Part shown: positions 17,264 through 25,525 of the stretch, in pieces
How positions within the stretch are numbered: the first letter of the stretch is position 1
Layout: every line of letters starts with the position of its first letter
NCBI GenBank assembly: GCA_965237965.1
Contig: CBDEGT010000003.1
Span: 558,001 to 622,000, forward strand
Reading direction: 5' to 3'
From: UBA2988 sp965237965
Lineage (GTDB): Bacteria > Gemmatimonadota > Gemmatimonadetes > Longimicrobiales > Gaopeijiaceae
DNA: 64,000 bases
Program-made: the position numbers and the translations under genes
The notes under the pieces: generated by a model
Databases searched by the model: none
What the model was told of the DNA's origin: nothing
Seen by the model: the letters and a program-made list of their open reading frames with translations, nothing else

Positions 17264-18500
17264 CTACCGGATCACCTGGAGCCAGGGCCGGTCCGAGATC
17301 GGGGACACTAAGCTTTCCTCGAGCTCTGCGGGACAACTGTAGGTGATGTGCGTATTCCCGCTGACCTTATTCTCGACCGCCCAGTTCTCGCTGCCGGCCG
17401 GGTCGGCATTATCCCGGCAGATGAGCCGCCCTTCGATAACGAGCTCGCCACTCAGCTCGCACTGTGAGTTTGAATAGATCGTGCCCTGGAAATTCTCGGT
17501 GCCCGGGGTCGAATTCCCGTTCAGCTTCACATCGCCCAAGGCCAGGAACAGGATGCCATCCGGGTGGTCCGGGACCAAGAACGGATCCCCCGGCACCGAG
17601 ATGGACTGCGTGGTGATGAAGCTCATCGGCCTCGGGGACGAGGACGTACCGAGGTTTTCGTTCACCTCGACGTCGTCGTCGAAACAAAGCGTGCCCGTGG
17701 CCGTCGGGTTGCCCGACTTGAGGATGTAGTGGCCCGACGAGAACTCCCACCCCCATTGCTCGCTCCCGTTGATAAACCTCTGTTCGCTCGTTGCTGTGTT
17801 CGTAATCACTCCACCCGCGAATATAAAGTTGGCCTCGTCGCAGTAGTCGCTCGGAAGCATTGCCGGGATCGGCTGTTGGGGCGCGTTCTCGTCGGGCTCG
17901 ATGGGGTCCCCGTTAGGATCCTTGATCTTTTCCTCCCCGATTACGTTTCCGCTGCCGCTGACGTCCCCTTCCGTTATCCATGTCGCCGCCCACCTTGAGC
18001 AGGCTGCCGTTCACATGGACGTGTGAGCAGTCACCGCGCAGCGTCGTCTCACCGGAGAGCTCGAGGCTGCCGCCCACGGTGATCGCGTTGCCGACCTGCA
18101 CGATGGGGCTCAGCACCAGCATGGCCACGGTGCGGATCCCACCGCGGCTCTGCCCGACCGTGGACACCTCGTAAAGCGCGCGCCCCGTAACGCCGTCGAT
18201 CCTCCGGATCGTGGTGCGATACGAGCAATCGTTAGGCAGGTCGATCCAGGATCCCACGAGACTGTCACCGGTCTGGGTCAGGTTGGCATCCAGGTTCCCC
18301 TGATTCCAGTTGGCCAGCGAGGTCTCGAGGCCAGCCTCGGCGGCCCAGAAGGCTTGGCTCGAGGACACGAAGTTGTGGGCGCCCTGGCGCTCGACGTCGC
18401 TCGCCGCCACGGCGGCGAGGCCCAGGACCACGACCATCGCCATCAGCCCGAGCGTGGCCGGCACCGCGAAGCCTCTGTTTCCCAAGCGCATCGTGCTCAT
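17264..18500 (-). CDS. pilX: PilX-like pilus assembly protein, one frameshift
   Basis: The reconstructed product is ~411 aa. The N-terminal frame starts at ATG 18500: MRLGNRG|FAVPATLGLMAMVVVLGLAAVAASDVERQ, then the PilX_N hallmark SSSQAFWAAEAGLETSL. That frame breaks down after GGDMDNG near 17970. The text then continues sensibly one frame over (DVSGSGNVIGEEKIKDPNGD, and on to ...DRPWLQVIR). Removing one G from the GGGG run (17965-17968 on the plus strand) joins the two parts perfectly. The C-terminal part is beta-rich with many Gly/Asn turns. It is either a sequencing error or a recent inactivation. It lies fourth in fimT-pilV-pilW-pilX. Confidence 0.8.
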
Positions 18501-18525
18501 CGTCTGTCCCCTCCTATCGTTCGGC

Positions 18526-19419
18526 TCACCGAACGTTGTGCACAGTCACCTCGACGGTGATGGAATCCGAAATAACCCCGCTGCCTCCCGCTTGCGCGAG
18601 TGCGGAACTCCTTCTCGTGCTCTCCGCACGCATCGAGATCCCGATACGCCTCACCTGTGCTGGGTTGGTGGTCGCGTTACCGTTCGCATCCCAGTAGCTG
18701 AATGCGAGCCCCCCCTCGGCAGGTGGAGCGAGGGGCCCGGTGAGTAGCTCCCAGGTCGTTGCGCTCCCATATCTGCGTCCCAGCCACCAGCGGCTGTTTC
18801 TCGAGAAGATTCCGTACTCTGCTCGGCGGAAACGCCGCATCATCGACCCGGTGGTGACGGTGTTAGGATTGGTGGGCAGCCTGACCGCCACCTCTGGGCG
18901 CGGCTGCGACGTCGTGCTGTCGCCCCAGAAGCATCGATCCGCATAGGTGAGCGCCGCGGACCCCGTCCAGGACGCGTCCACGATGAACCGATTCCACCCG
19001 TTGCTGCCCGGGTCCCAGACCAACAGGCTGTCGCCCGCCACCGCTCCCTCCCAGTCACCGGAGGCTTGTCGGAGCCCCAGCACACGCTTGCCACTCTGCA
19101 CCTGCCAAAAGCAGGCGACACCAGCGGCCATCGACGACCGTACGACGATCGACGTATCGCTCACGCTGTAAATATCGCTTCCGTCGTTCGACAGCTCCAT
19201 CATCTCGGCGGTCAACAGATTGGCTGCGCCCCGCAGCGTCTCACGCACCTCCCCACCCGCGGCCTGCACGCTGAACAGCTGTATCTGCGAAAACATGATC
19301 TGATAGATCGCCACCAGGATGAAGCTCGACACGACGATGGCAACCAGCACCTCGACCAGGGTGAAGCCGCGCCGCCAGCTCGTTGAATACGGTCCTCTGC
19401 GAGACATCTTATCCTTCAT
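18526..19419 (-). CDS. pilW: PilW-like minor pilin
   Basis: 297 aa from ATG 19419, which is preceded by AGGTGAGG; a GTG at 19428 is a weaker alternative. The leader ...SWRRG is followed by FTLVEVLVAIVVSSFILVAIYQIMFSQ with Glu5. The long globular domain fits PilW/PilJ-type proteins: REFRL-like VRETLRGAANLLTAEMMEL, and a C-terminal RRIGISMRAEST block. It sits between pilV and pilX. Confidence 0.82.
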   Translation of the reverse strand: MKDKMSRRGPYSTSWRRGFTLVEVLVAIVVSSFILVAIYQIMFSQIQLFSVQAAGGEVRETLRGAANLLTAEMMELSNDGSDIYSVSDTSIVVRSSMAAGVACFWQVQSGKRVLGLRQASGDWEGAVAGDSLLVWDPGSNGWNRFIVDASWTGSAALTYADRCFWGDSTTSQPRPEVAVRLPTNPNTVTTGSMMRRFRRAEYGIFSRNSRWWLGRRYGSATTWELLTGPLAPPAEGGLAFSYWDANGNATTNPAQVRRIGISMRAESTRRSSALAQAGGSGVISDSITVEVTVHNVR

Positions 19420-19432
19420 GGTCCTCACCTGG

Positions 19433-19771
19433 TCAGCGGCGACGGATGGTCATAACCGTGTCTACACGGGCCAGAACCGATCCCTGGCGCGCACTCACCC
19501 AGACCCAAAACGTGTCTGGGCCACCGCCGGTACGGCTCCACACGACCGGATACCCATTTACGGTATCCGCGCCGGATGTAAGCGTGGCGGGATCGGCCAG
19601 CACGAGATCCTCCATAACCGCCTGCCCCGCTGCCCAACGGTCCACTTCCTCGTCGGCCACGCGCCGGACCTGAACCGCGGTCAGCGACATCGCAAGCGCG
19701 CCGCCCACGATGAGGCTGAGCAGCAACACCGCGACGACCGCCTCGACCAGAGAGAAGCCTGCCCGGTTCAT
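19433..19771 (-). CDS. pilV: PilV-like minor pilin
   Basis: 112 aa. Leader MNRAG, then FSLVEAVVAVLLLSLIVGGALAMSLTAVQ with Glu5; a small domain follows. ATG 19771 overlaps the FimT-like stop (ATGA). Its size is at the low end for PilV. Confidence 0.78.
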   Translation of the reverse strand: MNRAGFSLVEAVVAVLLLSLIVGGALAMSLTAVQVRRVADEEVDRWAAGQAVMEDLVLADPATLTSGADTVNGYPVVWSRTGGGPDTFWVWVSARQGSVLARVDTVMTIRRR

Positions 19772-20307
19772 CGAATTACCTTCCCGAGGACCGAGACCGT
19801 CAGGGTCTCGGCGGCGACGCCCCTATGAAAGAGGAGCGTCGCAGCGCTCGCCGAGCAGCCGGTGCCAGCCGATGTCGGCACGCCCCTCCCGTCGAAGCAG
19901 AAGGTCGTGCGTGATGCAGTGATCCCGACGCCATCGCCGGAAAGCTCGGCGATCGATCCAATCGTATCGCGGGCCCCCGTGATCAAGAATGTGGTGTCGA
20001 CCTCGACCCAGAGCCGGCCCGCCGCAGTATCCACCTCGAGGCGGCTGGTTCGGCCAAACTGGATCGCGGTCGATCGAGCGAGCTCGTGACGCGAAACGAA
20101 CTCATTGGCGGCGCCCTCGACTGCCCACTGGACCACGGTATCTCCGAAGGCTCTCACTGCGAACCCCGCGAGAACCATCATCAGGGTGACGACAATCAGC
20201 ACCTCCAGGAGAGAGAAACCCAGGCGGGCACCATCTCGGTGCGTCGCACGGCGGCTGTCGCTGCTTGGCGACGACCGGTCGCGACCGACTCCTTCCGGGA
20301 TGGGCAT
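19768..20307 (-). CDS. fimT: FimT/GspH-like minor pilin, first gene of the operon
   Basis: 179 aa from ATG 20307, which has AGGAG eight bases upstream; earlier in-frame ATGs lie inside or before that site. A long, hydrophilic 30-residue leader ends ...GARLG before FSLLEVLIVVTLMMVLAGFAVRAFGDTV. The remainder matches the GspH/FimT domain (SRHELARSTAIQFGRTSRLEVD and FCFDGRGVPTSAGTGC in outline). It leads the fimT-pilV-pilW-pilX row behind a sigma54-type promoter candidate. Confidence 0.82.
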   Translation of the reverse strand: MPIPEGVGRDRSSPSSDSRRATHRDGARLGFSLLEVLIVVTLMMVLAGFAVRAFGDTVVQWAVEGAANEFVSRHELARSTAIQFGRTSRLEVDTAAGRLWVEVDTTFLITGARDTIGSIAELSGDGVGITASRTTFCFDGRGVPTSAGTGCSASAATLLFHRGVAAETLTVSVLGKVIR

Positions 20308-20352
20308 TCGCATATCTCCTCGGGATGCCACCATATTCACCGCGGATCCCTA

Positions 20353-20369
20353 GGCAGGCAACGTGCCCG
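20353..20369 (-). promoter_or_regulatory. sigma54 promoter candidate for fimT-pilVWX
   Basis: The minus strand reads CGGGCACGTTGCCTGCC. GG and GC are exactly 10 bases apart as sigma54 requires, GGCACG matches the -24 box fully and CTGC approximates the -12 box. The predicted start near 20342 leaves a ~35-base leader before ATG 20307. Confidence 0.6.
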
Positions 20370-20478
20370 TCTGGATGCGAGAGCATCGACCCCCTGCTGC
20401 CAGGCCTTAAACGACGCCTGCGTATGCCGTTAGGGCCTTGTGGGCGAATCGGCCGCGGTTTGCGGGGAAGTGGCCCGC

Positions 20479-20512
20479 GGCAAGTCTTGCCACGTTGCGG
20501 CAACCGTTGCCG
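20479..20512. promoter_or_regulatory. two tandem dyads, GGCAA-N3-TTGCC
   Basis: Sites GGCAAGTCTTGCC (20479-20491) and GGCAACCGTTGCC (20499-20511) share the same half-sites and 3-bp spacer, with centres 20 bp apart. They lie about 140-165 bp upstream of the predicted sigma54 start, which is typical for activator binding sites. Confidence 0.6.
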
Positions 20513-20696
20513 TACGGCCGGGTGGCATCGGCAGGACCGAAAGAGACATTGGTGTGGCGTCGATCGAGTTTCGCACTGACGTCCACGGGCTCCTCGTGGA
20601 TCATACAGGACACGTGTGACGGCCAATCAACACATTCCGTAACCCAACACTGCCGCAATGGCAGGAACACCGAAGTCGACCCCGGCCCTGCAAGAG

Positions 20697-22085
20697 TCAC
20701 TTCAGCCCGTAATCCTGGATCTTGTAGCGGAGCGCGCGCGGTGAGAGCTGAAGCAGCTCGGCCGCGGCGGTACGGTTTCCATCCGTGCGCTCGAGCGCAC
20801 GCTGGATCAGGAAGCGTTCCAGCTCAGCGGTCTGCCGCTTGACCGACAGGTCGTGGTCGCGGAAGCGTCCCGCGGCCCCCGCAGGGCTCGGCACGCGCAC
20901 GGTCTCTGGCAGATCCGCAGAGGTCACGCGCGGTCCCTCCGCCAGAACGAGGGCACGCTCGAGAACGTTCTCCAGTTCCCTGACGTTACCCGGCCAGGAG
21001 TGCGCGAGCAGCACCTGCATCGCGTCCGAGTCGATCCCCTCGAGCGGCACTCCGAGCCTGCGAGCATGTCGCTGAAGCAGGTGGTGGGTGAGCTCCGGGA
21101 TCTCCTCGGTGCGCTCAGCGAGTGAAGGGAGGTGAATGGGCACGACCGCGAGCCGATAGTACAGATCTTCGCGGAAATCGCCCTGTTCGACCGCCCGGTG
21201 CAGGTCGCGGTTCGTGGCTGCGATCACGCGCACGTCCACGGGCCGGGAGTCGGTTCCGCCCACGCGCCGCACCTCCCGTTCCTGCAACGCGCGTAGCAGC
21301 TTGACCTGAAGCTGCACGGGCAGCTCGGTGACCTCGTCCAGGAAGAGCGATCCGCCGTCCGCGGCCTCGAAGAGACCGGCACGGTCACGGTCGGCACCCG
21401 TGAATGCACCGCGCACGACGCCGAAGAACTCGGACCCGATCAGGGTCTCAGGTATGGCGCCGCAGTTCACCAGCACGAACGGAGCAGCGCTTCGGTCGCT
21501 CTCGCGGTGGATCAATCGCGCGACGAGTTCCTTCCCCGTGCCACTCGCTCCCGTGATCAGCACGGGCGAGCCGTGCTGCGCCACCTTGGACGCGACTTCG
21601 AGCGCCCGGACCATGGCGGGCGAGCGCGCCACGATCTCACCGAAACGGGCTTCGGCACGCACCTCCTCACGCAACCGACCCACTTCGCGACGGAGCTGCT
21701 CTCGCTCCTCCGCCTTACGCAGGGTCAGGAGCACCTCGTCGGCCCCGAACGGCTTGGGCAAGTAGTCGTACGCCCCGCGTTTCATCGCCTGGACCGCCAA
21801 GTCGATGCTTCCGTAGGCGGTCATCATCAGGACGAGCGAGTCGAGCCCTGCCTGACGGTGACGATCGAGGAACTCCAGCCCGTCCATGCGGGGCATGCGC
21901 ACGTCGCACAGGATCAGACCGGGGCGCTCCTGCTGTGCAACGGCCAGACCCTCCTCGCCGTCGCTGGCGCTCACGACGTCGTAGCCCGCGTCGGAGAGAA
22001 TCAGCGACACCGACTTCCGGAGCCGGTTGCGGAGGGCGTGACCCGGACGTGGTCCGGGCCACGCTTCCCCCACCACCAGCGTCAT
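20697..22085 (-). CDS. sigma54-dependent response regulator beside pilA
   Basis: 462 aa from ATG 22085. The receiver keeps LILCDVRMPRMDG (phospho-Asp), MMTAYGS and YLPKPF, but its N-terminus reads TLVVGEAWPGPRPG, so the acidic pair normally found as VDDE is missing apart from one Glu. The AAA+ domain has GASGTGKE, RGAFTGADRDRAG, SLFLDEVTEL and RVGGTDSR; the C-terminal Fis HTH reads GNRTAAAELLQLSPRALRYKIQDYGL. It sits 16 bp after pilA and 389 bp before fimT, so a role as pilin-gene activator is likely (inference). Phosphorylation competence is uncertain. Confidence 0.92.
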   Translation of the reverse strand: MTLVVGEAWPGPRPGHALRNRLRKSVSLILSDAGYDVVSASDGEEGLAVAQQERPGLILCDVRMPRMDGLEFLDRHRQAGLDSLVLMMTAYGSIDLAVQAMKRGAYDYLPKPFGADEVLLTLRKAEEREQLRREVGRLREEVRAEARFGEIVARSPAMVRALEVASKVAQHGSPVLITGASGTGKELVARLIHRESDRSAAPFVLVNCGAIPETLIGSEFFGVVRGAFTGADRDRAGLFEAADGGSLFLDEVTELPVQLQVKLLRALQEREVRRVGGTDSRPVDVRVIAATNRDLHRAVEQGDFREDLYYRLAVVPIHLPSLAERTEEIPELTHHLLQRHARRLGVPLEGIDSDAMQVLLAHSWPGNVRELENVLERALVLAEGPRVTSADLPETVRVPSPAGAAGRFRDHDLSVKRQTAELERFLIQRALERTDGNRTAAAELLQLSPRALRYKIQDYGLK

Positions 22086-22101
22086 GCCAAGGCGCGGGGC
22101 C

Positions 22102-22494
22102 TTAGCTGGTGCAGGCCACCTCGCCAGGTGCGCTCGGGGAGGTCGGCGAGGCCGGAGCCGTTGCCGTCCCGTAGTAGATCGCGCAGCCCTCGGTCGCGCC
22201 GAGTGCGGAGTGCGTCGCGCTCGCGTCCCAGCCGGAGGTCGTCGCACCGATGCCGACGGTCACGCCCTCGGACGACACGAAGCCGAGGTCGGCCACGACG
22301 GCCGAGTACGCGTAGTTGTCGGCGTAATAGATCTCCTGCTGACTGGCCAGGTTCTTCAGGTCCGACTTCATCGCTGCGAAGTAGGCCTTCTCTCGGGTGG
22401 CCGAGAACTTCGGGATGGCGATCGCCGCCAGGATCCCGATGATCACAACCACGATCAGGAGCTCGATGAGCGTGAAGCCCTTGTTGTCCCGCAT
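22102..22494 (-). CDS. pilA: type IV pilin PilA
   Basis: 130 aa from ATG 22494, with AAGGAG eight bases upstream. Leader MRDNKG is cut before FTLIELLIVVVIIGILAAIAIPKFSATREKAYFAAMKSDLKNL: the classic N-methyl-Phe helix with Glu5. A short globular domain carries two Cys (EGCAIYYG and GEVACTS), likely the C-terminal disulphide loop. The size resembles small GspG/Geobacter-type pilins. Ser/Thr-rich segments (GIGATTSGWDASATHS and TATAPASPTSPS) could accept O-glycans. Confidence 0.95.
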   Translation of the reverse strand: MRDNKGFTLIELLIVVVIIGILAAIAIPKFSATREKAYFAAMKSDLKNLASQQEIYYADNYAYSAVVADLGFVSSEGVTVGIGATTSGWDASATHSALGATEGCAIYYGTATAPASPTSPSAPGEVACTS

Positions 22495-22686
22495 GAGTGA
22501 ATCTCCTTGGTGATGGGGTGCTCTAAGGGGTCTCATTGACGGGTTGGGTAGGCATGGCCCGTTCCACAGCATCGTCACGATCTGATAAGATCATGTATAA
22601 CAAGCATTTAGAGACTAGCAGCAATCTGGCGAGGCCCGGCACCGGGGGTCCCTCCTGTGGGATTATGCAAGGAACGGGGGATCCTA
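22495..22686 (-). promoter_or_regulatory. long untranslated leader of pilA
   Basis: 192 bp without a gene, locally AT-rich at 22575-22620 and in contrast with the flanks. If the sigma54 element at 22714 is used, this is a ~208-base leader, as known for some pilA transcripts. Confidence 0.45.
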
Positions 22687-24576
22687 CTAGGGTGCCAGCG
22701 GGGGATCGTACGGAGCGAAACTCGTGCCAATTTGGCGCACCTGGTTCTCGGCGGCCGCCCGAGCAAGCGCTGAATCCTGGGCCTGGAACGCCCCAGCGGA
22801 GTCTCCGACCGTGAGCCGTAGGCGCGCCAGGGTGAGCCACTGCTCCCAGCTTCCCCTTTCCCCGTTGGCGATCATGTGCTCGCGCCAGGGGATTGCTTCC
22901 CGGTAGCGGCCCTGCTCGGCGAGCGACCCCGCCAGCATGTGGGACATGAGCGACTGGTCCGAATCGGCCTCCAGACTGATGCGGGCGTGGCGCTCGGCCT
23001 CGCCCCACTCGGAGCTCTGGAAGTGGCTGATGGCCAGGTAACCCGGGGCTACTCCCCAGGTCGGCTCCTGGCGCCACGCGTAATGCAGAAGGAAGCGCGC
23101 CGCGTCGTGCTTGTCCGCGCCGATCAGCTTCTTCGCGATCTCGGTGACGAGCTGGTGATGACCTCCCAGGATCCCGATTGCGAGCCGGTACGAACGGAGG
23201 GCCTCGGGCACACGGCCACGCAAGTAATACAAATCCCCAAGCACCCACTGCGACCGACCGGACTGTGGATAGTCTCGAAGCAGCGTCTCAAACACCGTGG
23301 GGGTGCTCTCCCACGTCGGCGTACGGGTCCAGGTGCGCACCCCCATCAGCATGACCACGAGTCCGGTCAGTGCCACGCCAGCCCGAGGTCGCTCGGCGAA
23401 GAGACGCGCGAGCAGCCATCCAACGACCACTACCGCCCCGACCGAGGGCAGATAGAGCGTGCGCTCTGCGAGTAGCACGCCCGCTATGAAGAAGACGTTC
23501 GAGATCGGCGATATGACGATCAGGAACCAGAGCACACCGAATCCGATCACGCGGGCCGAGCGGGAGCCGGGAGCGAGGTCGTGGTCACGCCAAGTCGCCC
23601 AAGCGAGTGCGAGGAGCCCGAGTGCCAGGCCGACGCCGACCAGGTTGAGGGCATTCCAGCCGAGTGCGATCGGCAGGACGTCGGGGCTGTAGTCCGAGGA
23701 GAGGTCGAGCGGGAACACCATCAGGCGCACGTAGTGGGTCCAGATGCCCGCCACCGTCCAGATGCGGGGGACTCCCTCCTCCAGCAGGTCCGCACCCAAC
23801 GGCCCCAGAGGGCGCGCGACGCTGCCCAGCACCTGGATCCGAACCGCCAACACCACCCCCGCGGCTCCGGCGAGCACGCCGAACAAGGCCGCGCGACGGC
23901 GTAGATACCGGCCGAGGTCACCGAGACCGATCCGCTCGCGCGCTGCGTCGAGGAGGAACAGCGCCCCGGGGAGCGTGACCGCGCTCTCCTTGGACATGAA
24001 CGCGCCGAGGTACAGGGCCGTGACCGCTACGGCACGACCCGCGCCGTACCCCTTCGACGGGGACAGGGCCGGGGGGGCGCGGACGTGAAGCAGGCAGGCG
24101 GCGAGGAAGAACACCGCCGCCTGGATCTCCGCCAGGCCGACGATGTTGGACACCGCCTCCACGTGAACGGGATGCACCGCGAACACCAGCCCCGACAGGA
24201 GCGCGACCGGCACCGTGGCAAGCGCCGCCACCAGGAGAACGACCAACACGGTGGCCGTACCGTGCGCGAGCAAATTGATCAGATGGTACGGCAGGGCGCG
24301 ATCCTGCCAGATGGCCCATTGGACCGCGAACGAGAGGGTGGTCGCCGGCCGCCACAGCCCCAGCTCCTCTCCCCAATCCCCGGGCCAGTACGGCTCGAGC
24401 AGCAGCCGGGGGAGATTCCGCACGTCCTGAATCGCCGTGTTCTCGGTCAGGATGTGGACGTCGTCGTAGGCGAACCGGTTGCCTAGAGCGTTGGCGTGGA
24501 CCAAGACGCCCAGCACCGCGCAGAGCAGTGCCGCCCGCACCGGGCGCTCGGTCACCCAGCGGACCACGCCGGTCAT
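22687..24576 (-). CDS. TMTC-like O-glycosyltransferase, GT-C fold with TPR tail
   Basis: 629 aa from ATG 24576. Residues ~1-410 hold about ten membrane helices. The first periplasmic loop carries the GT-C-type acidic pair in NRFAYDDVHIL, and HPVHVEAVSNIVGLAEIQA matches the signature of TMTC/DUF1736 proteins (HPVHtEaV..ivGrAe), followed by SKESAVTLPGALFLLD. The C-terminal ~220 residues are TPR-like (ALRSYRLAIGILGG, HARISLEADSD). Eukaryotic TMTCs O-mannosylate proteins using dolichol-phosphate-mannose. It starts 7 bp after the GT2 gene. The 3' end contains the sigma54 element for pilA. Confidence 0.8.
   Translation of the reverse strand: MTGVVRWVTERPVRAALLCAVLGVLVHANALGNRFAYDDVHILTENTAIQDVRNLPRLLLEPYWPGDWGEELGLWRPATTLSFAVQWAIWQDRALPYHLINLLAHGTATVLVVLLVAALATVPVALLSGLVFAVHPVHVEAVSNIVGLAEIQAAVFFLAACLLHVRAPPALSPSKGYGAGRAVAVTALYLGAFMSKESAVTLPGALFLLDAARERIGLGDLGRYLRRRAALFGVLAGAAGVVLAVRIQVLGSVARPLGPLGADLLEEGVPRIWTVAGIWTHYVRLMVFPLDLSSDYSPDVLPIALGWNALNLVGVGLALGLLALAWATWRDHDLAPGSRSARVIGFGVLWFLIVISPISNVFFIAGVLLAERTLYLPSVGAVVVVGWLLARLFAERPRAGVALTGLVVMLMGVRTWTRTPTWESTPTVFETLLRDYPQSGRSQWVLGDLYYLRGRVPEALRSYRLAIGILGGHHQLVTEIAKKLIGADKHDAARFLLHYAWRQEPTWGVAPGYLAISHFQSSEWGEAERHARISLEADSDQSLMSHMLAGSLAEQGRYREAIPWREHMIANGERGSWEQWLTLARLRLTVGDSAGAFQAQDSALARAAAENQVRQIGTSFAPYDPPLAP
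22714..22730 (-). promoter_or_regulatory. sigma54 promoter candidate for pilA
   Basis: The minus strand reads TTGGCACGAGTTTCGCT. TGGCACG is a perfect -24 box; 10 bases later GC sits in TTCGC, one base off TTGC. It lies inside the last codons of the TMTC-like gene, ~220 bp before the pilA ATG. Confidence 0.6.
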
Positions 24577-24583
24577 CGGTGCG

Positions 24584-25525
24584 TCACGACGACGGCGCCG
24601 TTCCCGTGTCCCGCGGATCGGGGATCCGCGCTGCGCTCTGGCCCCCTCTCGCCCGCAGTCTCGCTTCCCAGGGCGACACGTCCGGCGCCTCATATGGGGG
24701 CGAGCGCCCGGACAGGATATTGAACCTGACGATCGACCAAAGCGCGGATACGCCGTCCTTCCAGCCGATCTTCTTGCCCTCTGCGTAGGAGCGGCCGTGG
24801 TAACTGATCGGCAGCTCGTAGATCCGTGCTCCTGTCTGTGCCAGGCGAGCGGTCAGCTCCGGCTCGATGCCGAAGCGGTCGGCGGAGAGGGGGAGCGACT
24901 GGAGCAGGTCCCGCCGGACCATCTTGTAGCACGTTTCCATGTCCGTCAGGTTCAAGTCGGTGAACATGTTGGACAGGAGGGTGAGCACGCGATTCCCCAC
25001 CGAGTGCCAGAAGAAGAGCACACGGTGCGGCCCGCCGAGGAAGCGCGAGCCGTAGACCGCGTCCGCGCGACCGCGCATGATCGGCTCCATCAGGTGGGGC
25101 AGCTCGAGGGGATCGTACTCCATGTCGGCGTCCTGCACGACGACGATGTCGCCGGTGGCGCTTCGGAATCCGGTGCGGAGCGCCGCGCCCTTGCCCCGAT
25201 TCACCTCATGGAGGACCAGCACGTCCACGAGGCCTTCCCCCGAGAGACGCTTCAGCAGCTCGCGGGTGCCGTCGCGGGAGCCGTCGTCCACGACGATCAC
25301 CTCGAGCCCGAGCGGAACTTCACGCACCCGCTCGAGGAGTGACTCGACCGTCTTGACCTCGTTGTAGGCCGGGATGACGACCGAGAGCACCACGTGCTCC
25401 CACGGCAACGGCGCCTCTCGGGCGCGCAGCACCTCCCTCGGATCGCTCGTTGCTGTCGTCTCTGCGCTGGGCGGTGCGGTGGAGGACGAGATCGGCCGGC
25501 TGGAAGATGGGCTACGCATGGTCAT
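24584..25525 (-). CDS. family 2 glycosyltransferase, polyprenyl-phosphate sugar synthase-like
   Basis: 313 aa. The GT2 fold begins at VVIPAYNEVKTVESLLERV, then VVDDGSRDGTRE, HEVNRGKGAALRTGF, VVQDADMEYDP (DxD-like) and RFGIEPELTARLAQ, as in dolichol-phosphate mannose synthases of the soluble DPM1 type; no membrane helix is present. Likely it charges undecaprenyl phosphate with a hexose on the cytoplasmic face. ATG 25525 overlaps the upstream TMTC-like stop (ATGA). The pairing with two TMTC-like enzymes suggests it supplies their lipid-linked donor (inference). Confidence 0.88.
   Translation of the reverse strand: MTMRSPSSSRPISSSTAPPSAETTATSDPREVLRAREAPLPWEHVVLSVVIPAYNEVKTVESLLERVREVPLGLEVIVVDDGSRDGTRELLKRLSGEGLVDVLVLHEVNRGKGAALRTGFRSATGDIVVVQDADMEYDPLELPHLMEPIMRGRADAVYGSRFLGGPHRVLFFWHSVGNRVLTLLSNMFTDLNLTDMETCYKMVRRDLLQSLPLSADRFGIEPELTARLAQTGARIYELPISYHGRSYAEGKKIGWKDGVSALWSIVRFNILSGRSPPYEAPDVSPWEARLRARGGQSAARIPDPRDTGTAPSS

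Larger units (their letters stand above)
20308..20696. other. 389-bp regulatory gap between the sigma54 activator and fimT
   Basis: No convincing gene. It holds the sigma54-type element (20353-20369), two tandem dyads (20479-20512), and a sigma70-like TATGAT at 20600-20605 on the minus strand with a loosely placed TTGATT 19 bases before it. A GTG at 20587 with GAGGAG upstream opens about 60 codons but shows no family features. Confidence 0.6.

Noticed and set aside
20407..20587. 60-codon minus-strand frame with GAGGAG before a GTG, between the activator and fimT.
   Set aside because: It overlaps the dyads and shows no family features; the gap is better explained as regulatory. Not excluded.
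20308..20696. A cyclic-di-GMP riboswitch upstream of the pilin operon.
   Set aside because: I looked for the GGACGCAAAG-type core and tetraloop receptor pattern and did not find them.
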